A DNA stretch of 64,000 nt from CAXBDP01 sp963974465 (GTDB lineage Bacteria > Bacteroidota > Bacteroidia > Cytophagales > Cyclobacteriaceae): assembly GCA_049340005.1 (NCBI GenBank), contig JBMPIY010000001.1, one strand, 5' to 3'. Shown here piece after piece: positions 1 to 8,390 of the stretch. The position numbers were made by a program, and so were the translations under genes. The notes beneath the pieces are model-generated. The model was not told the DNA's origin. It ran no database searches and was given only the letters and a program-made list of their open reading frames with translations. Position 1 is the first letter of the stretch, and every line of letters begins with the position of its first letter.

Positions 1-1171
1 CCTCACGCGTTTTTTTACTTTGGAATATTTGCCATCTACCATCACGTTCACTTGCATATACCAATGATTTTCCGTCAGGCATAAATTTCAAAAAGCTTTC
101 TTGCTCTGGCGTATTGGTAATCCGTTTTGTCATCGAGCCATCTACTGAAGTTACGAACACCTCACCTCTAGATATAAATGCGATTTCCTTTCCATTTGGA
201 GAAATAGCCATTTCACGAACACCTCCATTTATAGGCACATAGCTATCATTATTGCTTTTGGCTTGCGTACGGATGATAATATTCACTTTACTGGGTTCTT
301 CACCTTCGCGAATGGTGTATAGCTCGCCATCGTAGCTAAAAGCCATCAAACCATTTTCAGCGATGCTAAGAAAGCGAACAGGATGAGTATCTAAACTGGT
401 AATTTGCTGATTTTGAGAAGGATTCGCTAAGCTTGACTTATGAATATTAAAATTGCCACTTTGCTCACTTAAGTAAAAATAGCTTTGATCATTATCGGCA
501 AATACCGGATTGCGATCTTCACCATAAAAAGTAGAGATCATCTTATGCGTATCTGAAGCTGAATCGTACACCCAAATATCTCGGGCTATTGCAGACATTT
601 GGTGCTTACGAAATTCATTCTCCCCTCCTTTTTTATCATGGTACAGCATTTTGCTGCCATCCTTGCTCACAGCAATATATTCTGCCGGAACGGTAAAAAG
701 CTGATCTACCCTCCCGCCCGTTACAGGAACAGTGTACAATTCAGGTTGTGAGCCGGTAGGATATTGTCTGTGCTCAGCCAAATCTAATCGTACTCCGCCA
801 AATATTACTTTCGCATTATCATGACTAAAGGAATATGGCATTTCATCATTCGAATGAAAAGTAAGTCGCTGAGCAGCACCGCCTTCAGCCGGCATTAAGA
901 ATACATCAAAATTGCCATAACGGTCTGATGCAAAGGCAATTTGCTTACTATCTTTACTCCATACGGGCATATAATCATGTGCATCGTGGAAGGTAAGCTG
1001 CATGGCTGCACCTCCATTTGAAGCGACTTTGTATAAATCGCCTTTGTATGTGAAGGCAATATATTGGCCATCTGGAGAAATGGACGAATAGCGAGCCCAT
1101 TGAGGACTTATTTGCGCTATTGCAGTGCTACTGAGAACGCATAGAAGGAATGCAAGGAATTTCCTGATCAT
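1..1171 (-). CDS. Tricorn-like protease (S41 family), N-terminal part, cut by window edge
   Basis: The 5' 390 codons of a secreted protein are visible. It starts at an ATG (1169-1171) with a signal peptide (MIRKFLAFLLCVLSS, cleavage expected near AIAQ). The rest is a TolB/tricorn-type beta-propeller with repeated SPDG and WSKDSKQIAFASD blades, followed by FDVFLMPAEGG. Tricorn-like proteases of Bacteroidota begin this way and continue with PDZ and S41 serine-protease domains, which would lie left of the window. The S41 domain is therefore inferred; a stand-alone TolB-like propeller is the alternative. One GCGGGAGG word lies inside (710-717). Confidence 0.75.
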   Translation of the reverse strand, partial: MIRKFLAFLLCVLSSTAIAQISPQWARYSSISPDGQYIAFTYKGDLYKVASNGGAAMQLTFHDAHDYMPVWSKDSKQIAFASDRYGNFDVFLMPAEGGAAQRLTFHSNDEMPYSFSHDNAKVIFGGVRLDLAEHRQYPTGSQPELYTVPVTGGRVDQLFTVPAEYIAVSKDGSKMLYHDKKGGENEFRKHQMSAIARDIWVYDSASDTHKMISTFYGEDRNPVFADNDQSYFYLSEQSGNFNIHKSSLANPSQNQQITSLDTHPVRFLSIAENGLMAFSYDGELYTIREGEEPSKVNIIIRTQAKSNNDSYVPINGGVREMAISPNGKEIAFISRGEVFVTSVDGSMTKRITNTPEQESFLKFMPDGKSLVYASERDGRWQIFQSKKTRE

Positions 1172-1300
1172 GAGGGTAGAGATTAAAAATTTCGGATTAT
1201 TAATTAGCGGATGAAATTAAGCAATTAAAATAATTATTGGAGAAATAGCGCTAAGATAAGTTTGAAAAAAGCGGGAGGAGTTTTGCCACTTTGCAAATAA

Positions 1301-1342
1301 AAACCCTACGAATCAGTCCAATTTGGCTGCTTCGTAGGGTTT
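1301..1342 (-). terminator. Rho-independent terminator of the lipoprotein pair
   Basis: A 12-bp stem (AAACCCTACGAA / TTCGTAGGGTTT) is followed on the minus strand by a T-rich run at 1291-1300. It lies 24 bp after the stop of the lipoprotein gene at 1366 and ends that minus-strand transcript. Confidence 0.85.
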
Positions 1343-1365
1343 CAGATCATGAGTGTATATTTCTT

Positions 1366-2556
1366 TTATTCTTCTATCAATTTCACTTTGTAAAAAATAA
1401 GATAATCCAGCTCCTCTTCTTCACTAGGACCACGAGTAAACCATAAATCTTCACCTTGCCCTAATGCAAAATCTCCTAAAACATCTGGCGCCAAAAATCC
1501 ATCTATCCGTTTTTCGCCATCAACGAAAACTTGCCATAAGTTGGATGGAATATTATCGGGATTTACGAGTGTCATCCTGCCTTCAGAAGTAGTAATAAGT
1601 TCTGGTTCTTTCCTCAAATCCTCCGGCAAACCAGGATTGTACTCCACTATTACCGTGTTTCCAAAATGATAAGATGCATTTACAGATGCTTCACCCATTT
1701 TACCGCCAAAAGAAAAGCCAGAATTGCCGGAACTATTATCAACCGTTTCTCTGTCCGCTCCATTGTCAATATGAAATACGCTTGGTGTTAATTCTAAAAT
1801 TTGATCTAGCTGAAAACCATTTGACGTAAAATCATACAAATACACGCGAGATTCTTTGGGGTAAGTGACTGACAATTTGTTATTATTAAAGCTGATTTTT
1901 GGCAAAATCTTCATTGCCGTGTAGCCTTTTCCATCCAAGTATCGACTGTTTGGTTCTAGCGGAATCAATGGCAAAATACTGTCCGTTTCAGTCAAAACTA
2001 TTTGCACAGCTCTGTTTTCCGTATAGTACTCATCCTTTGCCGGATTCTTTACAAGCACGTCCATATTTGGGCTTAAAATAGCAGGCTGGTTTTGGAAAGT
2101 AATGGGGTAAACTGCCTTAGGATAATTTCTACTTATTACCATACTGCGGGAGGTAGCATCCTCTACTTTCTTCACCAAATTACCTTCGAAGTCAAAAATG
2201 AAATATCCTCGTGTCGCATAAAGTGCAATCTGATCATCTCCATAAAAAGCGGGAGGATTAAATAATGAACCTGGCGAATCAGGTATATCTCCTGATTTTT
2301 CAAACTGATGCAGAATGGTGCCTTCCTTATCTGTGACAAGAAATGAAGTTCGCTGATTATCATAAATAAGAAAGCGATTGCCATCTGAAGAAACATCCGC
2401 AAGCAATCCGGCTCCCAAATAATCTACCACCAAGGAATCTACAATATTGAAAGCATAATTTCCTGAGCCTTTGGCACCCTCAGAAATAGACTCTGAACTA
2501 TCGCCACAAGAACTAAGAATAATAAAACCAATTAATAGCGTTGATAGTAATTTCAT
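1366..2556 (-). CDS. Lipoprotein, beta-propeller-like (DUF4221-like), paralogue 2
   Basis: 396 residues. The signal sequence ends in a lipobox (ILSSCG, Cys about residue 17), so it should be an outer-membrane-anchored lipoprotein. It has the same plan as its neighbour 2 bp upstream: FxIVDSxxVDYLG near residue 40, then IYDNQRTSFLVTD, FNPxFxGxDxI and xGYFIF, and a C-terminal LWFTRGPSEEEE. These resemble the Bacteroidota DUF4221 lipoprotein family, whose function is unknown to me; the name is recalled rather than searched. The two genes are almost certainly one transcript ending at 1301-1342. Two GCGGGAGG words lie inside it (2146, 2249), antisense to the gene. Confidence 0.75.
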   Translation of the reverse strand: MKLLSTLLIGFIILSSCGDSSESISEGAKGSGNYAFNIVDSLVVDYLGAGLLADVSSDGNRFLIYDNQRTSFLVTDKEGTILHQFEKSGDIPDSPGSLFNPPAFYGDDQIALYATRGYFIFDFEGNLVKKVEDATSRSMVISRNYPKAVYPITFQNQPAILSPNMDVLVKNPAKDEYYTENRAVQIVLTETDSILPLIPLEPNSRYLDGKGYTAMKILPKISFNNNKLSVTYPKESRVYLYDFTSNGFQLDQILELTPSVFHIDNGADRETVDNSSGNSGFSFGGKMGEASVNASYHFGNTVIVEYNPGLPEDLRKEPELITTSEGRMTLVNPDNIPSNLWQVFVDGEKRIDGFLAPDVLGDFALGQGEDLWFTRGPSEEEELDYLIFYKVKLIEE

Positions 2557-2558
2557 TG

Positions 2559-3842
2559 TTACAATTTAGAGGCAACTTTTACTTTGTAATAAGTAATAAA
2601 ATCTGATTCTTCTTCATCGTCGGTAGTGTTTCGAGCAAACCACAAGTACTCACCATCTTGCAGGCCAGTACCGCTAAGATTTTCAGGAGCTTCAAAATCG
2701 CTTCCGATTTTCACTCCATCTATAAATAATTGAAAACGATTATTGACTTTTGGTCCATTTCCAGTAGTAACACGCATGGATCCATTCTCACCACGTTGAA
2801 TTTCTGGCATTACTCTGTCTTCCTTTTTTACCCCAGGGTTATAGACACTAATTAGCTGGTTTCCATGCAGGAATGAATTGATAATTCTTCCTTCACCCAT
2901 TCCACCACCAAGCATTGTCACTCTACCACCACCCGGTATAGAAATATCGTTTTCATTTTCAGCATCAGGCTTATCGATATAAATTAATTCTGGATTTAAA
3001 TTTAATGAATTAAGTAAATTAAACTTGCCATTACTAAATTCATAAGTATATACATTTACATCTTTATTGTACCCAACCAAAATTTTATTCCCATCAATAG
3101 ACATAAATGACCCCGCTGAAAGAGGTCTGAAATCCGGCATTAGTCTATAAATGCTCTCTTGTGGTAAATCAATGTGGTATGAAAAGCCTTTAGTAACTTC
3201 CAACTGTGCTTCTGTTCCTTCTACTGATTCTTCCTCTAAACCTTTGGTATTACCACCTAAACTTTGAATTTCATTCGGCTTTACCAATGTGATGCTTTTA
3301 TAGTCAGCTAAGGCTTTTTCTACATCAACCTCCCGATCAAAACTTGACGGGCCTTTGGTTAATAACACTTGCTCACCATTAATTTCTGCATAATGCAGCG
3401 TTTTAGAACCGATGATGGACATAAAAAAATTGGAATTAAGGTTTGTCTCCTTAAAGTTCTTCCAAATTGTTCCATCGAAATTGTAGATGAAGTACCCATT
3501 TCGCCCTACAGCTACAATCTTATCATTTCCAAAAAATACAGGATTGAAAGAAATTTGCCCATGCGCATCTGGCGTGTCCGTTGATTTTGAAAATTCATTT
3601 GTAATCTCTCCAGCCTTATTCGTCACTACAAAATTATTTCGCTGTCCATCATAAAACAGGTAATGATTTTTGTCAGGCGATATATCAGAAAGACTAAGTC
3701 TGCCCAAATAATCTACGGCTACACTATCTACAATTTCGAATGTTAGGTCAGAATCTGCAGAGAAGGTTTCGGTAAGTTCTTCATTTGCGTCGCAAGCAAA
3801 TAGTACAATGCTGGCAAATAAAATAAGAAAGACATTTTTCAT
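2559..3842 (-). CDS. Lipoprotein, beta-propeller-like (DUF4221-like), paralogue 1
   Basis: 427 residues, first gene of the tandem pair. The lipobox is VLFACD (Cys about residue 17). It shares with the next gene the motifs FEIVDSVAVDYLG, YDGQRNNFVVTN, FNPVFFGNDKI, NGYFIYNF and LWFARNTTDDEEE. It has an extra region at about residues 170-215 rich in Glu, Thr and Gly that the shorter paralogue lacks. No catalytic motif is visible. The pair looks like a recent-to-moderate duplication, and tandem paralogous surface lipoproteins are common in Bacteroidota. Confidence 0.75.
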   Translation of the reverse strand: MKNVFLILFASIVLFACDANEELTETFSADSDLTFEIVDSVAVDYLGRLSLSDISPDKNHYLFYDGQRNNFVVTNKAGEITNEFSKSTDTPDAHGQISFNPVFFGNDKIVAVGRNGYFIYNFDGTIWKNFKETNLNSNFFMSIIGSKTLHYAEINGEQVLLTKGPSSFDREVDVEKALADYKSITLVKPNEIQSLGGNTKGLEEESVEGTEAQLEVTKGFSYHIDLPQESIYRLMPDFRPLSAGSFMSIDGNKILVGYNKDVNVYTYEFSNGKFNLLNSLNLNPELIYIDKPDAENENDISIPGGGRVTMLGGGMGEGRIINSFLHGNQLISVYNPGVKKEDRVMPEIQRGENGSMRVTTGNGPKVNNRFQLFIDGVKIGSDFEAPENLSGTGLQDGEYLWFARNTTDDEEESDFITYYKVKVASKL

Positions 3843-4037
3843 GTTTGATTGATTTTGATTTACCTTCTTGAGATGTTTTGAATATACTTTAAGTTTTAAA
3901 AAAAGCTGGAAATTTTTCTAATACCAAATATAGCTTTTAATAGTCTTTAATTTTGATCGAAACAGTCAAAAATCAGCGGGAGGATTGTGTCCTTAGATGA
4001 TAAACTTCTTATACTATTTAATTTATCCATAAATGAC

Positions 4038-4058
4038 AAAAGCCGCTTCGAAGCGGCC
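4038..4058 (-). terminator. Terminator after tRNA-like element 1
   Basis: A perfect 16-nt palindrome (GCCGCTTCGAAGCGGC, 4042-4057) is followed on the minus strand by TTTTGTCATTTATGG. A sister copy with the same T-tract lies at 5843-5864, so hairpin and flank belong to a duplicated cassette. The remaining sequence between 3843 and 4038 is AT-rich. It carries one GCGGGAGG word (3976) and nothing else that I can name. Confidence 0.8.
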
Positions 4059-4094
4059 ATTGCTTAAAAATACTAACCCTAAAATGATTTTTAA

Positions 4095-4158
4095 AATTAG
4101 GAGAAGGATTCGAACCTCCGTTGGGCCTACGCCCAGTGCCTCACTATTTTTCCTAATT
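4095..4158 (-). ncRNA. tRNA-like element 1 (no D arm or anticodon arm)
   Basis: Read on the minus strand, an 8-bp acceptor-like stem (AATTAGGA / TCCTAATT) closes about 31 nt and then a canonical T-arm, GGAGG-TTCGAAT-CCTTC. Inside is a short hairpin (TGGGC-GTAG-GCCCA), placed and shaped like the variable arm of a class II (Leu/Ser) tRNA. In place of the D and anticodon arms there are only about 15 nt. No CCA is encoded. It starts within the stop codon of the phosphoesterase gene (4157-4159), so it sits in that gene's 3' UTR, and it is followed by a terminator. It cannot decode. It may be a mini-tRNA-like RNA, an mRNA 3' end processed by tRNA enzymes, or a decayed tRNA gene. Confidence 0.6.
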
Positions 4159-5728
4159 ATTTTTTCAATACTTTTACTTCTCTTGTTCCAAAGTGCTCTT
4201 TTCCATATCTATCCTTAGCACGAACTTCTATAGTATGTGTGCCGGCTTGCAAGCTTGAAGGCAGGTTGGTTGTCCAAAGGTGATCGGTTTGTACAGGGTA
4301 GCTTGGTCTTCTTCCATCCATTAATTCGTCCGTTGTATCCCATTCAAAATACTTCATTAAATACGTTGGATCCAGATCGCTGTAATTCCTCAATGGAAGC
4401 CACTCTCCTTCGCCAATTCTGTAGTGAACTTCATCTGTAGATATACCAGTGAAGAAGTTTACAACTAAGCGATCTCGATTTCTCTTACCCTCTTCCATCA
4501 CTTTCGGTGCGAAAATAGACATTTGGTGACTCGGATCCTTTCCTGCGGCTTTGTAGCCCGTGGAATAGTTTGCTCCATCAATACTTAAATACACATATCC
4601 TTTTGGTGAGCCATCTCTCATTATAGCCTCTGGAATTCCTTCATCGTTCCACCTCCCGCTATACCAATCTCCAGATGGAGTACCAATATTGAAATGGTGA
4701 TGAGGGTTGGCTCCAGTATAACCATCTTCTTCTCCGAAAAATACTTGTCTCATATAGTGTGTATGAGCAGAGATAGATAAGGTATTTTTAAAGCCTGAAA
4801 TTAATTGAAGCAAACGTTCACGGTCTTCATCTCTGAAGCTATCTCCGTTTTCTTCAAACAATGGAATATGCATAAACAATACTATGAGTTTATCCTTTGA
4901 CACATGCTTCAAATCATTTTCCACAAAGTCAAGTTGATCTTCTCTAAAACCACCCCAATATCCATATCCTCTTCTTGGATCCGGGTAAAGGACATCATCC
5001 AAAATGATAAAATGAGCATCTCCATGATTGAATGAATAAGTAGAAGGCCCAAAATTCACTTTAAAAGTTTCACTTGTCCAAAGGTCTTCCTTAGCTTCAT
5101 AATTCATATCGTGATTGCCCATTACATTATACCAAGGCAGTCCAAGTTGTTTCATCACATCACGATAACCAGGAAAAAGAGAAAGATCATCTCCAACAAT
5201 ATCTCCGACTGAGATTCCAAACTCGACCTCATCCTTATTAGTGACATCTCTCACTACACCTTTATCAAACCAATCTAGTTCCTGCTCAGTATATGGTTGT
5301 GGATCTCCAAAAACCAGAACTCTAAACGATTCTGGTTTTTCAATTGGAAGCAATGGAAAATTAAGCGACTCAGGTAAAATTCCTGTTGGTGAGAAACCTT
5401 TGTATCGAAACTCTTCAGTTGAACCATCTGGTCTGTGGATATAGAAGAATTGTGGAATTTGAGTTTCATCAACTGGGTATTGATAATCTGAAGGTTTGAT
5501 TACAAATACAACACCCTCATTATTTAGCGACAATTCATAATACCCATCATCATTGGTAAGCACAACTTCTACTCCATTAGATACGGATACATTTGCAATT
5601 CCACTTTCACCAGTACTTTTCAGTCCATCTTTATTGGTATCTTCAAAAACATAGCCTTTAGCTATTTCTTGAGTGTAAGCATTGAAGCTAATAATTATTG
5701 CAAATAGGAATGTGAGTTTTTGTTTCAT
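4157..5728 (-). CDS. Secreted calcineurin-like metallophosphoesterase
   Basis: 523 residues with a signal peptide (MKQKLTFLFAIIISFNAYTQ). Residues about 22-80 form an SdrD-B-like beta domain (GYVFEDTNKDGLKSTGE). The metallophosphatase domain follows, with VFGDPQPY, VGDIVGDD, MGNHDMNY and SAHTHYMRQ, which are the metal-binding motifs of the calcineurin fold. A C-terminal beta domain (from about 400) matches the calcineurin C-terminal architecture of Bacteroidota. The substrate is unknown; phosphodiester or phosphomonoester cleavage outside the cytoplasm is inferred. The gene is flanked by tRNA-like elements on both sides, with the downstream one touching its stop codon. Confidence 0.85.
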   Translation of the reverse strand: MKQKLTFLFAIIISFNAYTQEIAKGYVFEDTNKDGLKSTGESGIANVSVSNGVEVVLTNDDGYYELSLNNEGVVFVIKPSDYQYPVDETQIPQFFYIHRPDGSTEEFRYKGFSPTGILPESLNFPLLPIEKPESFRVLVFGDPQPYTEQELDWFDKGVVRDVTNKDEVEFGISVGDIVGDDLSLFPGYRDVMKQLGLPWYNVMGNHDMNYEAKEDLWTSETFKVNFGPSTYSFNHGDAHFIILDDVLYPDPRRGYGYWGGFREDQLDFVENDLKHVSKDKLIVLFMHIPLFEENGDSFRDEDRERLLQLISGFKNTLSISAHTHYMRQVFFGEEDGYTGANPHHHFNIGTPSGDWYSGRWNDEGIPEAIMRDGSPKGYVYLSIDGANYSTGYKAAGKDPSHQMSIFAPKVMEEGKRNRDRLVVNFFTGISTDEVHYRIGEGEWLPLRNYSDLDPTYLMKYFEWDTTDELMDGRRPSYPVQTDHLWTTNLPSSLQAGTHTIEVRAKDRYGKEHFGTREVKVLKK

Positions 5729-5842
5729 GCCGCATTTTATTTGCGACGAAGGTAGAAAAGAGAATTTACCAGTAGGTTATGGAACCGTTATCTTTCAATG
5801 AGTTTGATTAGACTAAGTCAATCCTGTTGATGTCCATAAATA

Positions 5843-5864
5843 ACAAAAGCTGCTTTGCAGCAGC
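5843..5864 (-). terminator. Terminator after tRNA-like elements 3 and 2
   Basis: The hairpin GCTGC-loop-GCAGC (5849-5864) is followed on the minus strand by TTTTGTTATTTATGG. This is nearly the same tail as the terminator at 4038-4058. It ends the short unit carrying the two tRNA-like elements at 5909-6137. Confidence 0.75.
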
Positions 5865-5908
5865 CTTTGTGTGACAAACATATAAACCCAAAATTAACAA
5901 GACGTTAG

Positions 5909-5973
5909 CTGTAGGAGAAGGATTCGAACCTCCGAGGCGCCTTTCGCACCATACCGCATTTTTGTTCCTACAG
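5909..5973 (-). ncRNA. tRNA-like element 2 (no D arm or anticodon arm)
   Basis: 65 nt on the minus strand. An 8-bp stem (CTGTAGGA / TCCTACAG) encloses a 15-nt A-rich linker, a 5-bp hairpin (GGTGC-GAAAG-GCGCC) and the same T-arm as elements 1 and 3 (GGAGG-TTCGAAT-CCTTC). The layout is acceptor, linker, variable-arm-like hairpin, T-arm, exactly as in element 1, although stem and hairpin sequences differ. That suggests structure has been kept while sequence changed. No CCA follows. It lies 43 nt downstream of element 3 in the same orientation and should be co-transcribed with it. Confidence 0.6.
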
Positions 5974-6016
5974 TTTTACAAAATAAACCCAACATGATAA
6001 AGATTTCACTCTATTG

Positions 6017-6137
6017 CTGTAGGGGAAGGATTCGAACCTCCACAGAGCGGTTAGCCAAACACGAGTTGTGTATGATTTATTCCGAGCCTCCACCCCCGAG
6101 ACAGGAGGGCATGTCTGCCTGTTTCATCACCCTACAG
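6017..6137 (-). ncRNA. tRNA-like element 3 (class II-like body, odd variable region)
   Basis: 121 nt on the minus strand. Acceptor stem TGTAGGG / CCCTACA (8 bp with the flanking C-G). The D-arm (ATG-AAACAGGCAGA-CAT) has the class II tRNA pattern. A 5-bp anticodon-like stem (CCCTC / GGGGG) carries the 7-nt loop CTGTCTC; the formal anticodon is GUC. A variable region of about 50 nt follows, then the shared T-arm. A class II body with an Asp anticodon and so long a variable region is not a normal translational tRNA, and no CCA is encoded. It may be the fuller ancestor of elements 1 and 2. Confidence 0.55.
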
Positions 6138-6176
6138 TATAATTTGTTTTGTTGTTGTTTTGTCCGTCTGACATTA

Positions 6177-6184
6177 CAAATGTA
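6177..6184 (-). promoter_or_regulatory. Candidate -7 box (TACATTTG) for the tRNA-like unit
   Basis: On the minus strand TACATTTG matches the Bacteroidota -7 consensus TAnnTTTG exactly. It lies about 40 nt upstream of tRNA-like element 3. No TTG -33 box lies at the usual 17-23 nt, so this is supportive rather than decisive. Confidence 0.45.
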
Positions 6185-6287
6185 ACAGACTGATCTTTAT
6201 TTTAAAAATTTCGCAAATAATTAGCTTAATATTTCGATACTTTTTATTTTTACCCATCAATCATTAACATATTAAAAAAAATAGCTC

Positions 6288-6761
6288 ATGAAAGAAGATA
6301 AAAATTACGAAATTGATAATGTGGATTTGAAGATCCTTAGTCTCTTATTGAAAGATGCCAAAAGTCCATATACTGAAGTTGCCAAAAAAGTCTTTGTTTC
6401 TGGAGGAACCGTTCATGTAAGGATGAAAAAATTAGAGGAACTGGGAATTGTAAAGGGCGCAACTTTAGATATTGATTATGCCAAATTAGGATACGATGTA
6501 CAGGCCTTTTTAGGAATCTATTTGCAAAGAAGCTCACTCTACGATGAAGTATCTTCCCAGCTGGCGGCAATATCTGAAATAGTAAGTATCAACTATACTA
6601 CTGGAGCTTACAGCATCTTTGCCAAGGTGATATGTAAGGACACGCAACACCTGAGAACAGTACTCCATGATAAGATTCAGAAAATTGATGGAATTGAACG
6701 AACTGAAACATTCATTTCTCTGGATGAAAGTCTAAATAGACCGGTTCAACTTTTGGGCTGA
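6288..6761 (+). CDS. Lrp/AsnC family transcriptional regulator
   Basis: 157 residues, the usual Lrp length. Residues about 10-60 form the helix-turn-helix domain (DNVDLKILSLLLKDAK... SGGTVHVRMKKLEELGIV). The rest is the ligand-binding RAM domain (ITTGAYSIFAKVICKD-type strand, then a C-terminal helix). It probably senses an amino acid and acts as an oligomeric DNA-bending regulator. It stands alone, divergent from the tRNA-like unit and upstream of the suf operon, with 156 bp between. Whether it regulates either is not shown. Confidence 0.9.
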   Translation: MKEDKNYEIDNVDLKILSLLLKDAKSPYTEVAKKVFVSGGTVHVRMKKLEELGIVKGATLDIDYAKLGYDVQAFLGIYLQRSSLYDEVSSQLAAISEIVSINYTTGAYSIFAKVICKDTQHLRTVLHDKIQKIDGIERTETFISLDESLNRPVQLLG

Positions 6762-6883
6762 TTTTGTTAAACAAAAAGGAACTAATGCAAGTATTCCTTT
6801 GTCAGTTAGGTCGATGATTTACGTGCATTGAGCAATTTGCTACAACTCTTCCTAATTGCTGAACAGAATTCGATTAGGTATGT

Positions 6884-6891
6884 TATATTTG
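6884..6891 (+). promoter_or_regulatory. Candidate -7 box (TATATTTG) of the suf operon
   Basis: TATATTTG matches TAnnTTTG exactly and lies 26 nt before the sufB start codon. The nearest upstream TTG (6856-6858) is 25 nt away, slightly further than the usual 17-23, so the -33 element is weak. Confidence 0.5.
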
Positions 6892-6917
6892 CAATTGATA
6901 ATTAGTCTAAATAAGAT

Positions 6918-8363
6918 ATGAGTAAAGATAACCAAATCCTAGAAGACTTTGCTTCGAAGGAATACGAACACGGTTGGAACATAGATATAGAGGCAGACCA
7001 AGCGCCGATTGGCTTAAATGAAGATACAGTCAAGTTTATTTCAGCTAAAAAGAATGAGCCTCAATGGCTTACGGAATGGCGTCTAAAGGCTTTTAAAACT
7101 TGGCAAGAAATGGCCGAGCCTAAATGGCCGAACGTTCATTATCCTAAAATCGACTATCAAAACATTATATATTACTCTGCACCAAAACCTAAGAAAAAGG
7201 TTGGCAGTCTTGATGAAATTGATCCGGAGCTTCTCGATACTTTTAAAAGATTGGGTATCTCACTGGATGAGCAAAAAAGACTTACAGGTGTTGCAGTAGA
7301 TGCGGTATTAGATTCGGTTTCGGTTGCAACTACTTTCAAAGATAAATTGGCTGATTTAGGTATTATTTTCTGCTCGTTCAGCGAAGCAGTAAAAGAGCAT
7401 CCGGAATTGGTGAAAAAGTATTTGGGATCAGTTGTTCCCGTTAATGATAATTACTTTGCTGCTTTAAACTCCGCTGTATTCTCAGATGGTTCATTTTGCT
7501 ACATTCCAAAAGGCGTTCGCTGCCCAATGGAATTATCTACGTACTTCCGTATCAATGCCGCAAATACAGGCCAATTTGAGCGTACACTAATTGTCGCTGA
7601 AGAAGGATCTTATGTTAGCTACTTAGAAGGTTGCACCGCTCCTATGCGTGATGAAAATCAATTGCATGCTGCCGTTGTAGAAATCTATGCAGGCAAACAG
7701 GCTGAAGTAAAATACTCTACCGTTCAAAACTGGTATCCAGGTGATAAAGAAGGAAAAGGTGGGATTTACAATTTCGTTACAAAAAGAGGTATATGCGCAG
7801 GAGACTATTCTAAAATCTCTTGGACACAAGTAGAAACAGGTTCAGCTGTAACATGGAAATACCCAAGCTGTATATTAAAAGGAGATAACTCAATTGGTGA
7901 ATTCTATTCAGTTGCTGTAACCAACAGATATCAGCAAGCAGATACTGGCACCAAAATGATCCATATTGGTAAAAACACCAAAAGCCGTATTGTATCCAAA
8001 GGTGTGTCCGGTGGACATAGTCAAAATAGCTACCGTGGCCAGGTGAAAGTAATGAAGCGTGCAGACAATGCACGGAATTTCAGTCAGTGTGATTCCCTAC
8101 TTATGGGCGACAAATGTGGCGCACACACATTCCCATATATAGATGTAGAAAACAAATCGGCCAAAGTAGAGCATGAGGCGACCACATCTAAAATTGGTGA
8201 AGATCAAATCTTCTATTGCAACCAAAGGGGCATATCTATGGAAGATGCTGTAGCATTAATTGTAAATGGCTATTGCAAAGAAGTATTAAATCAGCTGCCA
8301 ATGGAATTTGCAGTTGAAGCTCAAAAACTACTTGCGCTTACATTAGAAGGTAGCGTTGGATAA
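6918..8363 (+). CDS. sufB: Fe-S cluster assembly scaffold protein SufB
   Basis: 481 residues, full length. SufB forms the SufBC2D scaffold on which [4Fe-4S] clusters are built from SufS-derived sulfur. It contains the SufB core (YIPKGVRCPMELSTYFRINA, then the parallel beta-helix) and the C-terminal DKCGAHTFPY motif. Its Cys400 matches the conserved cysteine near residue 405 of E. coli SufB, needed for cluster assembly. It starts the operon sufB-C-D-S-E-DUF59-bacilliredoxin, all on the plus strand with small gaps. No IscR- or SufR-type regulator is adjacent. Confidence 0.97.
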   Translation: MSKDNQILEDFASKEYEHGWNIDIEADQAPIGLNEDTVKFISAKKNEPQWLTEWRLKAFKTWQEMAEPKWPNVHYPKIDYQNIIYYSAPKPKKKVGSLDEIDPELLDTFKRLGISLDEQKRLTGVAVDAVLDSVSVATTFKDKLADLGIIFCSFSEAVKEHPELVKKYLGSVVPVNDNYFAALNSAVFSDGSFCYIPKGVRCPMELSTYFRINAANTGQFERTLIVAEEGSYVSYLEGCTAPMRDENQLHAAVVEIYAGKQAEVKYSTVQNWYPGDKEGKGGIYNFVTKRGICAGDYSKISWTQVETGSAVTWKYPSCILKGDNSIGEFYSVAVTNRYQQADTGTKMIHIGKNTKSRIVSKGVSGGHSQNSYRGQVKVMKRADNARNFSQCDSLLMGDKCGAHTFPYIDVENKSAKVEHEATTSKIGEDQIFYCNQRGISMEDAVALIVNGYCKEVLNQLPMEFAVEAQKLLALTLEGSVG

Positions 8364-8390
8364 TTATTAAATACCAAGAAAATCAAGAAT

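Noticed and set aside
6017..6137. A functional tRNA-Asp (anticodon GUC)
   Set aside because: Class II D-arm, a variable region of about 50 nt and no CCA do not fit tRNA-Asp, which is class I. I call it tRNA-like instead.
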